From Burkholderiales bacterium (GTDB lineage Bacteria; Pseudomonadota; Gammaproteobacteria; Burkholderiales; SG8-41), in NCBI GenBank assembly GCA_020854035.1, contig JADZGE010000107.1, positions 1-64,000 of the forward strand: a stretch of DNA of 64,000 bases. Direction: 5' to 3'. This document shows, in pieces, positions 8,832 to 16,583 of this stretch. The notes under the pieces are model-generated. The model was not told the DNA's origin, ran no database searches, and worked only from the letters and a program-made list of their open reading frames with translations. Made by a program: the position numbers and the translations under genes. Position 1 is the first letter of the stretch. Each line of letters begins with the position of its first letter.

Positions 8832-8847
8832 AGCAACATCCGTGCCG
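8832..8847 (-). promoter_or_regulatory. Possible orphan sigma-54-type promoter
   Basis: The minus-strand reads CGGCACGGATGTTGCT, which matches the -24/-12 consensus except for C in place of the first T. It points into the 3' end of kdsD in the antisense direction, with no minus-strand gene until 7746. It is either fortuitous or drives an antisense transcript. Confidence 0.25.
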
Positions 8848-8871
8848 GGCTGCGCGATCACCCTCGAGCTT

Positions 8872-8977
8872 CCTTCGCGTCCTTCGCGTGAAAAATCCGT
8901 TGCTTGTCTCGCGCCACGACCGCCGGGACCGCAAAGACCCGATGGCAAGAGGAGGTAACCGAGGAAACGGAGGTCGG
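8872..8977. repeat. Intergenic short-period repeats (9 bp)
   Basis: Two groups lie in the 208-base gap after kdsD. At 8872-8889 CCTTCGCGT occurs twice in perfect tandem. At 8951-8977 there are three imperfect 9-base units (GGAGGTAAC, CGAGGAAAC, GGAGGTCGG). Their character is similar to that of the 10-bp-period pair near 5.1-5.3 kb. No gene or terminator is visible in this gap. Confidence 0.5.
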
Positions 8978-9024
8978 TACCCGCCCTTGTTTTCCTGGTC
9001 GGCTCCAGTTTGGCGAGCGCCCTG

Positions 9025-10278
9025 TCAGGCGCCGGGCCGTCCCGACATGCGGTCGAGCAGATCGGCGAGTTCCGCGGCGCGCGCCGCCCGCGAAGCCTTC
9101 GCCACCTCGGCTGCGAGCGGCAGCGGCGCCCGGCCAGCCCGCAAGCGGTCCAGAAACCGCCGCAGGGCAAGCGCAATGTCTTCCGCCGAGTCGAGCCGGG
9201 CGATGTCTTCCACGCCGCAGCGGGCGAGCAGTCCCGCCGTATCTCCCGCCGGGTCGGTCAGGGCGATGATCGGCCGGCGGGCGCGCAGGTACTCGTAGAC
9301 CTTCGCCGGAATCTGCTCGTTGCAGTTCGCCGCCTGCAGGACCAGGAGCGCGTCGGCGCGCATCATTTCGGCGAGCGCGTCCCGGTAGGGAATCGGTGGG
9401 GCGGCTTCCACGACGGATTCGAGGCGGTTCTCCCTGACGAGCCGGCCGACAAGTCCGTCGTGACCGGGCGCACGCAAGCGCAGGCGCAGCTCTCCGGGAG
9501 CGAGGGTGCCCGAATCCAGCATCGCGCGCAGTGCCGCGCAGAGCTGCGTCGGGTCACGCTCGGACGGATAGACGATGCCGCTATGGAGCAGCGTCACGGC
9601 GCCGGCCGTGAGCGGCGCGTCCGCCGCGGGGGGATCGAGTCCCGCGAAGCTCTCCTCGTCGTAGCCGTTCTCGATGATCGCGAAGCGCTCCGGGGAGACG
9701 GCGGGGTAGTTGCGCCGGTAGGCGGCGAGGGCGCCCGGCGTAACGAACACGCAGCAGGCGGCGCGCGCGAGCGCCGCTTCCTCGATCCGCTTGAAGCTCG
9801 TCCAGACCGCCGGGTCCGCGGGATAGCCTTCCTGCGCCATCGGGTCGCGGAAGTCGGCGATCCACGGCAGGCCGCTCGCGCGGTGAAGCGTGCTGCCGAT
9901 CGCGTGAGCGGTCGCGATCGGATAGGTGCTCCAGATCGCCGCCGGGCGGTACCGGCGGATCATGGCGATTCCCGCCGGCACCGCGCCGAGCCACCATGCG
10001 GCCCAGCGGTCGGGCCGCGCGGTGAAGCCCGGGTAGCGCCCGCCGATCGCGAGGTGACGCGCGGCGTCGAGCGCGAAGGCGCGCGCCACGACCCTGTCCG
10101 GGCCGACGTCGGCGAGCTGGTCGCGGCTCGTGCGCTCGTAGGCGCGCGGGTGCGCCGTCAGCACGAGCGGTTCCCAGCCGAAGCGCGGCAGGTGGCGCGC
10201 AAAGCGCAGCGTGCGCTGGATCCCGCTGCTGCCCGCGAGCGGCGGGAAATGAAAGGCGACCATCAATACCCGTTTCAT
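9025..10278 (-). CDS. Glycosyltransferase, GT4-like (GT-B fold)
   Basis: 417 residues from the ATG complementary to 10276-10278 (MKRVLMVAFHFPPLAGSSG). This start puts the first beta-strand and the glycine-rich loop of the acceptor domain at the very N-terminus, as in the family; MGDRIEGSA nine codons earlier is possible. The C-terminal half has GT-B donor-domain features (a QIPAKVYEYLRARRPIIALT stretch with the conserved E-x7-E-like region). It should transfer a sugar from a nucleotide donor to the lipid-linked EPS repeat unit in the cytoplasm. Sugar specificity cannot be read from sequence. It is divergent from the ACP gene across a 288-base gap. Confidence 0.9.
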   Translation of the reverse strand: MKRVLMVAFHFPPLAGSSGIQRTLRFARHLPRFGWEPLVLTAHPRAYERTSRDQLADVGPDRVVARAFALDAARHLAIGGRYPGFTARPDRWAAWWLGAVPAGIAMIRRYRPAAIWSTYPIATAHAIGSTLHRASGLPWIADFRDPMAQEGYPADPAVWTSFKRIEEAALARAACCVFVTPGALAAYRRNYPAVSPERFAIIENGYDEESFAGLDPPAADAPLTAGAVTLLHSGIVYPSERDPTQLCAALRAMLDSGTLAPGELRLRLRAPGHDGLVGRLVRENRLESVVEAAPPIPYRDALAEMMRADALLVLQAANCNEQIPAKVYEYLRARRPIIALTDPAGDTAGLLARCGVEDIARLDSAEDIALALRRFLDRLRAGRAPLPLAAEVAKASRAARAAELADLLDRMSGRPGA

Positions 10279-10342
10279 CGCACTGCCTTCGATACGATCG
10301 CCCATGGTGTCGTGCCGAGCGCGATCGGTCGCGCCGGAAACC

Positions 10343-10358
10343 CGGCATTGTATTTGCT
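10343..10358 (+). promoter_or_regulatory. Weak sigma-54-like promoter candidate upstream of the ACP operon
   Basis: The sequence CGGCATTGTATTTGCT has GG and TTGC at the correct 10-base spacing but C at position 1 and T at position 7. It lies 209 bases before the ACP start. Support is much weaker than for the other sites in the window. Confidence 0.3.
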
Positions 10359-10566
10359 GGTGTTCGGGCGGCGCCAGTGCGCGGCAGCGCCGGCGAGCCC
10401 ATGCGCGTCTGAACGACGCACGCCGTCGTCGAGAATTCGACACGCCGCGCGGGGCCCCGCTGGTTTGACACCGTGTGCGGCGTGACGCATATTCCGCATC
10501 GCCGCGGCGGCGGGGCGCGCAACCCGGGGCGCGCCGCGCCGGTATGGCAACGGGAGTACCTCGATC

Positions 10567-10830
10567 ATGGAAACGACCTCCGGACTGCTTGACGATGTGA
10601 AAGCCGTGGTGGGGAGCACGCTGCAGATTCGCGACCGCGTGACGCGCATGGACGCCGCCGCGCCGCTCCTCGGAGCGGTGCCGGAGCTCGACTCGATGGC
10701 GGTGGTAAGCCTCATCACGGCGCTGGAGGAGCACTTCGGTTTCACCGTATCCGACGACGAGATCGGCGCCGCCGCGTTCGAGACGCTGGGGAGCCTCGCG
10801 CGGTTCGTCGAACAGAAGCTTGCCCGCTGA
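10567..10830 (+). CDS. Acyl carrier protein, exosortase A system-associated
   Basis: 87 residues. It is acidic, with the four-helix ACP pattern and the phosphopantetheine-accepting serine in ELDSMAVV (Ser43; the canonical motif is DSL). A purine-rich stretch (CGGGAG) lies 10-15 bases before the ATG. It would carry an acyl or aminoacyl group as a thioester. The obvious partner is the AMP-forming ligase at 5295-6899, and the two hydrolase genes directly downstream, the first overlapping this gene by 11 bases, complete the set normally seen in XrtA loci. The cargo is unknown. A general fatty-acid ACP is unlikely because the sequence and context are specialised. Confidence 0.92.
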   Translation: METTSGLLDDVKAVVGSTLQIRDRVTRMDAAAPLLGAVPELDSMAVVSLITALEEHFGFTVSDDEIGAAAFETLGSLARFVEQKLAR

Positions 10831-11647
10831 GTGCCTCGAAGCGTTCTTCCTGCCGGGCGAGCCGGGAGGGCGCTTCTGCGTGTTCCGTCCGGCCGCCCGC
10901 GAAACCGTGCCGGCGGGCGGTGTGGTGTACGTCCACCCCTTCGCCGAGGAAATGAACAAGTCGCGCCGGATGGCCGCCCTTCAGGCGCGCCGGCTGGCGG
11001 CGGCGGGGCGCGCGGTGCTCCAGATCGACCTCCTCGGCTGCGGGGACAGCGCGGGAGAATCCGGGGAGGGGCGCTGGGACGCGTGGCGCGGCGATGTCAC
11101 GAGCGCGGTCGGCTGGCTGCGCGCGCGGGTGCCGGGTCCCGTCAGCCTGTGGGGACTGCGGCTCGGCGCGACGCTCGCGGCCGATGTCGCGCGCGACGCG
11201 CAGCGGGATATCGACGAACTCCTCCTGTGGCAGCCGGTCGTGAACGGCGAGCAGTTTCTCACCCAGTTCCTGCGGTTGCAGCTTGCCGGTGAAATGATCG
11301 CGTCCGGCGCCGCGCGCTCGGGCGTCGCGGATTTGCGCGCGGCGCTCGCGGCCGCGGGATCGCTCGAAGTTGCCGGTTACGACCTCGACGCCCGTCTGGC
11401 GGCGGCGATCGACGGCGTGCGCCTTGCCGATTTCACGCCGGCCGCGCGGCGCGTGCACTGGCTCGAGGTGGCGGCGTCCGCCGGCCCGGAGCCCGCGCCG
11501 GCCTCGCGGCGGGTGCTCGATGCGTGGCGCGCGCGCGGGCTCGACGTTCGCGCCGTGGCGGTGAGCGGCGACCCGTTCTGGACGACCGTCGAGATCGCGC
11601 AGTGCGAGGCGCTGCTCGATGCGACGGACGCGAGCCTCGCCGGCTGA
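10820..11647 (+). CDS. Alpha/beta hydrolase-fold protein, exosortase A-associated hydrolase 2 type
   Basis: 275 residues. The frame is continuous from a TTG at 10820 that lies inside the end of the ACP gene, so the two are translationally coupled; no ATG is available nearby. Hydrolase-fold landmarks include VVYVHPFAEEMNKSRR (oxyanion region) and QIDLLGCGDSAGES. The nucleophile elbow, normally G-x-S-x-G, reads WGLRLGA, so there is no serine, cysteine or aspartate at the usual place. That appears to be a feature of this family in exosortase loci rather than a local mutation, though I cannot confirm it here. It may therefore bind rather than hydrolyse, or use another residue. It is part of the ACP-hydrolase operon. 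Confidence 0.85.
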   Translation: MPAECLEAFFLPGEPGGRFCVFRPAARETVPAGGVVYVHPFAEEMNKSRRMAALQARRLAAAGRAVLQIDLLGCGDSAGESGEGRWDAWRGDVTSAVGWLRARVPGPVSLWGLRLGATLAADVARDAQRDIDELLLWQPVVNGEQFLTQFLRLQLAGEMIASGAARSGVADLRAALAAAGSLEVAGYDLDARLAAAIDGVRLADFTPAARRVHWLEVAASAGPEPAPASRRVLDAWRARGLDVRAVAVSGDPFWTTVEIAQCEALLDATDASLAG

Positions 11648-11673
11648 TCCGGGTTTGACCTGCGCACGCATAC

Positions 11674-12546
11674 ATGGCCCCCGGTGAACAGGCGGTGGTC
11701 TTTCAGTGCGAGGGCGAAACGCTCGTGGGCGTGCTGCACCCCGTGGCCGCCCCTGCCGCGCGGGGCGTATTGATCGTGGTCGGTGGTCCCCAGTATCGCG
11801 CGGGCAGCCACCGCCAGTTCGTGCTGCTCGCCCGCGCCCTCGCGGCGTGGGGCGTGCCGGCGTTCCGGTTCGACTACCGCGGCATGGGCGACAGCGGCGG
11901 CGTGGCGCGCAATTTCGAGGACGTGGGCCCGGACATCCGCGCGGCGATCGACTGCTTCGCCGAGAACGCGCCGGGGTTGCGCGGGGTCGTCGTCTGGGGG
12001 CTCTGCGACGCCGCTTCGGCGGCGCTCTTCTACGCAGGCGGGGACCCGCGCGTGACGGGACTGGTGCTGCTCAACCCCTGGGTCCATACCGAGCAGGGCG
12101 CGGCCCGCACCTACCTCCGCCACTACTATCTCGCACGCCTTTTCGACAAGGCCTTCTGGCGCAAGCTAGCCGCGGGCGCATTCGACTGGCGCAAGGCCAT
12201 CGCCGACCTGCGCGCTCTCGCGAGGAAAGCGGGAACGACCGGCACCCCGGCAGATGCGGGCACCAGCGCCGCGGCGCCGCCAGGGACACCGGTACCGGAC
12301 CTGCGGGAGCGCATGGAGGCGGGGCTCAGGCGATTTCGCGGCCGCGTGCTCCTCGTGCTAAGCGGCGACGATCTCACCGCGCAGGAATTCAAGGACCTTG
12401 TCGCCACTTCCCGCGGCTGGCGGCGACTCATCGCCGCCGACCGCGTGGCACGCCGCGATCTCCCGCGGGCCAATCACACTTTCTCGCGGCGCGAATGGCG
12501 GGACGAGGTCGCGCGGTTTACCGGGGAGTGGCTTAAGTCATGGTGA
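11674..12546 (+). CDS. Alpha/beta hydrolase, exosortase A-associated hydrolase 1 type
   Basis: 290 residues. The start of the fold is GVLIVVGGPQYRAGSHRQF, followed by RFDYRGMGDSGG. The nucleophile elbow reads WGLCDAAS, placing a cysteine where serine is usual, as in dienelactone hydrolase-like enzymes. A candidate catalytic His lies in RANHTFSRREW near the C-terminus, and an acidic residue in LSGDDLT. It could be a thioesterase or acyltransferase acting on the cargo of the nearby ACP; this is inference from operon structure. It follows hydrolase 2 by 26 bases, and its last 9 bases overlap the convergent beta-helix gene. Confidence 0.88.
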   Translation: MAPGEQAVVFQCEGETLVGVLHPVAAPAARGVLIVVGGPQYRAGSHRQFVLLARALAAWGVPAFRFDYRGMGDSGGVARNFEDVGPDIRAAIDCFAENAPGLRGVVVWGLCDAASAALFYAGGDPRVTGLVLLNPWVHTEQGAARTYLRHYYLARLFDKAFWRKLAAGAFDWRKAIADLRALARKAGTTGTPADAGTSAAAPPGTPVPDLRERMEAGLRRFRGRVLLVLSGDDLTAQEFKDLVATSRGWRRLIAADRVARRDLPRANHTFSRREWRDEVARFTGEWLKSW

Positions 12547-13749
12547 CGCAGCGCCGCCCCGGTACTGAAAGGCCCCGAGGTCGAGCCGGCCCTTGCGCGG
12601 GCGGGCGCGGCTTTGCGCCGGGTGCACGTACTCCGCGGAGGGCGCAAGGTCGAAGCCGTTCACTCGGCCGGGATTGACGGCCGCGCCGATCGCGGCGGCG
12701 CCCGCGGCGAGGCGGTAGTCGTGGGCGCCGGCGTCCACGAAATCCCCGCGGCTCGCCCGGGCGTTGCTCCAGAGTTCCGCGTGGCCGTCGAGGATCTGCC
12801 CGGGACCCACGAAAAGATTGTTGACGATCCAGGCAACACCCGCGCCCGGGCGCAGGAACACGAAGCGCCCGCCGGCCGGCAAGTCGTTCACCAGCGTGTT
12901 GTTCGCCGCGTAGAACTCGTTGCGGTGCGGGCCGAGCCCTTCCGCGCCGTACGCGACGAGCGCGTCGTTCTCGGCGAGCGGCCCCTGCTGGAGCACGTTG
13001 CCGATCACGAACGCGAGCCCGCCGTTCGGCAGATCGATCGAGTAGCTCGTCCTGCCCCCGGCGTAGTCCATGATCCGGTTGTAGAGGATTTCGCTGGTGC
13101 GGGCGCGGCTCTTCACGTTGTGGCCGACGAGCGCGCCGTGGACATGGCTGAAGCGCAGCGTGAAGCGGCGCACGCCACCCACGTAGATGTTGTGGCTGTA
13201 GCCGTCGCCGGAGCCGTTGCCCGCGAACTCCGAGCGCTCGATGACGATGTCGCTTGCGGGATGCGCGCCGGTCAGGATGCCGTTCTCGTTGCCGGAGAAG
13301 CGGCACTCGCGCACCGTGAGCCCCGGACCTTCCTGGCGGATTCCGGCACCGTTGCGATGCGGCACGGCGGCCCCGGAGAACTCCACGCGCTCCACGGTCG
13401 TATCCGCGCCCTTGATCACCCAGATCGCCTTGCCCTCGGTGTGAGCCCCGGCGGCGCGCAACTGCGCGCGCCCGCCGACTCCGCGTAGCGTCAAGCGGTT
13501 GCGCGTCCAGACGGCGGCGTCGCCCTCGTAGATCCCCGCGTCGATCTCGATCAGGTCGCCGTCACGGGCGATCCGTGCCGCGTCGCTCGGGCGGGCAAGG
13601 GTGCGGCCCGGGCCCACGCGCAGCACTCGCGGCTGCTCGGCGCCGCGCGCGGCATCGGATGCGCCGGCTCGCGCAAGGCCGGGCACGGCGGGCGCGAGCG
13701 GGCAGGCGATCGCGACCGCGAGGAGAAGGTAGCGTGGCAGGTGGAACAT
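12538..13749 (-). CDS. Secreted right-handed parallel beta-helix protein
   Basis: 403 residues from the ATG complementary to 13747-13749, which opens a signal peptide (MFHLPRYLLLAVAIACPLAP, probable cleavage after GLARA). The longer open frame upstream lacks this. The mature part shows repeated short strand-turn units with N and G turns (VERVEFSGA, VRECRFSGNENG, IERSEFAGN, YNRIMDYAGG), typical of pectate-lyase-like beta-helices. The ending LDLGAFQYRG is common in this group. Such proteins in EPS loci are thought to be polysaccharide lyases or epimerases acting in the periplasm; a catalytic site is not evident. It is convergent with the hydrolase 1 gene and divergent from the polymerase gene. 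Confidence 0.85.
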   Translation of the reverse strand: MFHLPRYLLLAVAIACPLAPAVPGLARAGASDAARGAEQPRVLRVGPGRTLARPSDAARIARDGDLIEIDAGIYEGDAAVWTRNRLTLRGVGGRAQLRAAGAHTEGKAIWVIKGADTTVERVEFSGAAVPHRNGAGIRQEGPGLTVRECRFSGNENGILTGAHPASDIVIERSEFAGNGSGDGYSHNIYVGGVRRFTLRFSHVHGALVGHNVKSRARTSEILYNRIMDYAGGRTSYSIDLPNGGLAFVIGNVLQQGPLAENDALVAYGAEGLGPHRNEFYAANNTLVNDLPAGGRFVFLRPGAGVAWIVNNLFVGPGQILDGHAELWSNARASRGDFVDAGAHDYRLAAGAAAIGAAVNPGRVNGFDLAPSAEYVHPAQSRARPRKGRLDLGAFQYRGGAASP

Positions 13750-13938
13750 GCGCCGCGGGCAGGTACTGCGTCGGGGTGCGGCGCGCCGGTGCTGCGTTGT
13801 CGCCGCGTGCGCGCTATCGTAACATCCGCCGCGGGTACCCTTGGTCACACCCACCCCTGGAAGCGCAGGCGCGCGGGGAGAGCGAGCCGCCGCGGGAGGC
13901 CCCCGGGTCCTGCGCGAGACCGATACATCCTGCTGAAG

Positions 13939-16392
13939 ATGTCGAGAGAGCCCGGTGAACGGCGTCGCGCGGGCGCGGCGCGGCTGCTCGTCTTTCGCGC
14001 CGTCGCAATCGCCGCTGCCGCGGCGCTGGCCGCACTCGTCGCGCGCTATCCGCCGGGCGCCGCGATCGCGGGCGCGGCGCTTTTCGCTTACGCGGCGGCG
14101 CTCTGGGTGAAGCCGCACCTGTGGCTGCTCGCCGTTCCCGCGCTCTTGCCGGTGCTCGATTTCTCGCCGTGGACCGGCTGGTTCTACGTGCGCGAGGGCG
14201 ATTTCCTGGTCCTCGCGACGGTTGCGGTCGGCTACTGGCGGCTCGCCCCGCTCGCGCCGCAGCGCCGGCTCGCGGCCGGGGCCGCGGTGCTGCTCGCGCT
14301 TTTCGCCGGCGCGACGCTCGCGAGCGCGTACCGCGGGCTGGAAGGCCTACCCGCCGTCGACGTCAATTCCTTCGCGAGCTACCAGACGCCGTACAACGCG
14401 GCGCGGGTGCTCGTGGGTTACCTCGGCGCCTTTCTGCTCCTGCCGCTCCTCGCGCGGGCGCCGGCAGCGCCGCGGGATGCGCTGCGCGAGACCTTCCTGC
14501 CGGGCATGGCGGTGGGGCTCGGACTCGCCGCTTTCGCCGTGCTGTGGGAGCGGCTCGCCTTCCCGGGGCTGATGGATTTCTCGAGCGAATATCGCGCAAC
14601 CGGCAGCTTCTCCGACATGCACACCGGCGGGGCCGCGCTCGACGGCTACCTCGTCCTTGCCCTGCCGTTCGCGGCGGCGATCGCGCTCCAATCCCGGAGG
14701 ACCGCAGCCGCCGCGGCCGCGGTCCTTGCCTTCGGGCTCGGCACCTACGGCGTGCTCGTGACCTTCACCCGTTCGACCTACCTTGCCTACGGCGTTGCGC
14801 TGGCGGTGGTGTTGTGGTTCGCGCTCTCCCGGGCGCGTTCCGGCGACAGGCCGGGTCCGGCGCGCGTCGTTGCGGCACTGCTCGCGCTCGCGATCGTGAG
14901 CTACGTTGCGGTGCGGGTATTCGCGACCGGCGGCTACCGGACGCTCGCCGCGGCGCTCGGCGTATTCGCGGGCGCCTTCTACGCCGGTGCGATCGACTGG
15001 CGCGACCGCTTCCGGCCGATGCTCGCCGGCGCGGCGCTGCTGGCCGCCGCCGTGATGGTCGCGGCGGCGGCATGGGTGCCCAAAGGCGCCTATGCCGGTT
15101 ACGCCGGCGCGCTCGGTCTCTTCGCCTGCGGAGTGCTCGTTCACTGGCGGAGCGACCGTTATCGCCGGGCGGGCATCGCGGCGGCGCTGGCATCGCTGCC
15201 GCTCTTGTGCCTTGGCGCCGTGCTCATCGCCCGGCATTGGGGAGGGCACGCCGCGCTCCCGGATGCGCTGCTCGCCCTCGCCGTCGCCGGCTGCCTGGTC
15301 GGCTTGAATCGCTGGGCGGCGCCGCCCCTTTGGCGTCTCGGCAAGGCGAGCATCGTGCCGGCGGTGCTTGCGGCGGCCGCGCTCGCGCTCTTCGTGCCGG
15401 TCGCGAGCAACGCCTACGTAAAAAGCCGCTTCGCGACGCTTGCGCAGGATTTCAGCGAGCGACTGCTCCACTGGCGTGGCGTGGTGTCGATGATCGACCG
15501 GGACCCCGGCACGGCCGCTTTCGGGATGGGGCTCGGCGCCTTCCCCCGCGCGTACTTCTGGCGCAATCCCCAGGGCGAGATTCCGGGAGTGCAACTCTAT
15601 CGCCGCGACGGCGGCAATGGCCTCCTGCGGCTCGGCGGCCCGCGTTATCGCCTGGGTTACGGCGAAGTGCTTCGTGCCTTCCAGATCGTCGAGTTCGCCC
15701 CGGACGGTGTCTATCGCCTGTCACTCGATGCGCGCAGCAACGCGAAATCCCGCCTCGTCGTCATCCTGTGCGAGAAGTGGCTGATCTACCCCGCCGGCTG
15801 CACGCACGAGCGCCTCGATGCGGACGTGGAGGCAGGCGCATGGCGGCACTACGAGCGGAAGTTCGTGTCGCGCGGGCTCGCCGTGCCGCACTGGTTCGGC
15901 GCGCGCCCGGTGCACCTCCTGCTCGCGGTGGAAACGGCGCGGACCTACGTGGAAGTGGACAACGTGGCGCTCCTCGACGCGGCCGGGCGCAACCTCGTGC
16001 GTAACGGCGGCTTCGACGACGGCAGCGCGTGGTGGTTCTTCTCGAGCGACCACCATCACCTGCCGTGGCACGCCAAGAATCTCGAGCTCCACCTGCTTTT
16101 CGAGCAGGGGCTGGCGGGGCTCGTGCTCGTCGCGGTCCTCACGATGGTCGCGATGTGGCGATACGCGCGGCGCGCCCGCGACGCGGACCCGCTCGCGGCG
16201 GCGGCGCTCGCGGGCCTCGCGGGATTCCTCGTGGTGGGTCTCTTCGACAGCCTGCTCGACGTCACGCGTCTTACGCTGCTCTTCTGCGTCATCGTGTTCC
16301 TGCCGCTGTTCGAGGCCGTCGCGCCAGACGGGGAACGCGAAGCGCGCGCGGTCCCGGGCGCCGCCTCCGCGAGCGCGCGCCGCTCTCGCTGA
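13939..16392 (+). CDS. O-antigen ligase/polymerase family protein (Wzy/WaaL-like) with inserted periplasmic domain
   Basis: 817 residues from the ATG at 13939. About a dozen hydrophobic helices occupy residues 15-490, and a final pair follows near 720-790. Between them is the long periplasmic loop of Wzy_C proteins. The loop motif with catalytic His, here DHHHLPWHAKNLELHLL..EQGL, is present near 705-725. Between residues about 550 and 700 the loop carries an extra soluble segment with beta-rich, jelly-roll-like character (YRLSLDARSNAKSRLVV; later NLVRNGGFDDGSAWW), reminiscent of carbohydrate-binding modules. The protein should join undecaprenyl-linked repeat units or transfer the finished chain. 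Polymerase versus ligase cannot be decided from sequence. The beta-helix gene is divergent on the left and manC follows. Confidence 0.88.
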   Translation: MSREPGERRRAGAARLLVFRAVAIAAAAALAALVARYPPGAAIAGAALFAYAAALWVKPHLWLLAVPALLPVLDFSPWTGWFYVREGDFLVLATVAVGYWRLAPLAPQRRLAAGAAVLLALFAGATLASAYRGLEGLPAVDVNSFASYQTPYNAARVLVGYLGAFLLLPLLARAPAAPRDALRETFLPGMAVGLGLAAFAVLWERLAFPGLMDFSSEYRATGSFSDMHTGGAALDGYLVLALPFAAAIALQSRRTAAAAAAVLAFGLGTYGVLVTFTRSTYLAYGVALAVVLWFALSRARSGDRPGPARVVAALLALAIVSYVAVRVFATGGYRTLAAALGVFAGAFYAGAIDWRDRFRPMLAGAALLAAAVMVAAAAWVPKGAYAGYAGALGLFACGVLVHWRSDRYRRAGIAAALASLPLLCLGAVLIARHWGGHAALPDALLALAVAGCLVGLNRWAAPPLWRLGKASIVPAVLAAAALALFVPVASNAYVKSRFATLAQDFSERLLHWRGVVSMIDRDPGTAAFGMGLGAFPRAYFWRNPQGEIPGVQLYRRDGGNGLLRLGGPRYRLGYGEVLRAFQIVEFAPDGVYRLSLDARSNAKSRLVVILCEKWLIYPAGCTHERLDADVEAGAWRHYERKFVSRGLAVPHWFGARPVHLLLAVETARTYVEVDNVALLDAAGRNLVRNGGFDDGSAWWFFSSDHHHLPWHAKNLELHLLFEQGLAGLVLVAVLTMVAMWRYARRARDADPLAAAALAGLAGFLVVGLFDSLLDVTRLTLLFCVIVFLPLFEAVAPDGEREARAVPGAASASARRSR

Positions 16393-16464
16393 AGGAGGGC
16401 GCGGAGGGCCACCATTGGAAAACCGGGAGCGACGGGGTTGCCGAACCCGGCGGCGGGGGTCGGC

Positions 16465-16480
16465 TGGCATGCAATTTGCT
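16465..16480 (+). promoter_or_regulatory. Sigma-54 promoter of manC
   Basis: TGGCATGCAATTTGCT is an exact TGGC-N8-TTGC match with GG and GC ten bases apart. Transcription would start near 16491, leaving a leader of about 93 bases before the manC ATG. No clear upstream 17-bp dyad is seen in the 72-base gap between the polymerase gene stop and this site. Confidence 0.7.
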
Positions 16481-16583
16481 CGGGTGGGGTGCCGAAAATC
16501 CGGCTTCAGTTTCTGCCGGCGACACCGTAACCTTACGTCTGCCCGGCAGGCGCCGGCCTTGTTCCCCGGGGGAAACGCAAGCC

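Noticed and set aside
8872..8977. CRISPR-like array
   Set aside because: The units are 9 bases, imperfect and directly adjacent, with no spacers of uniform length and no cas genes.
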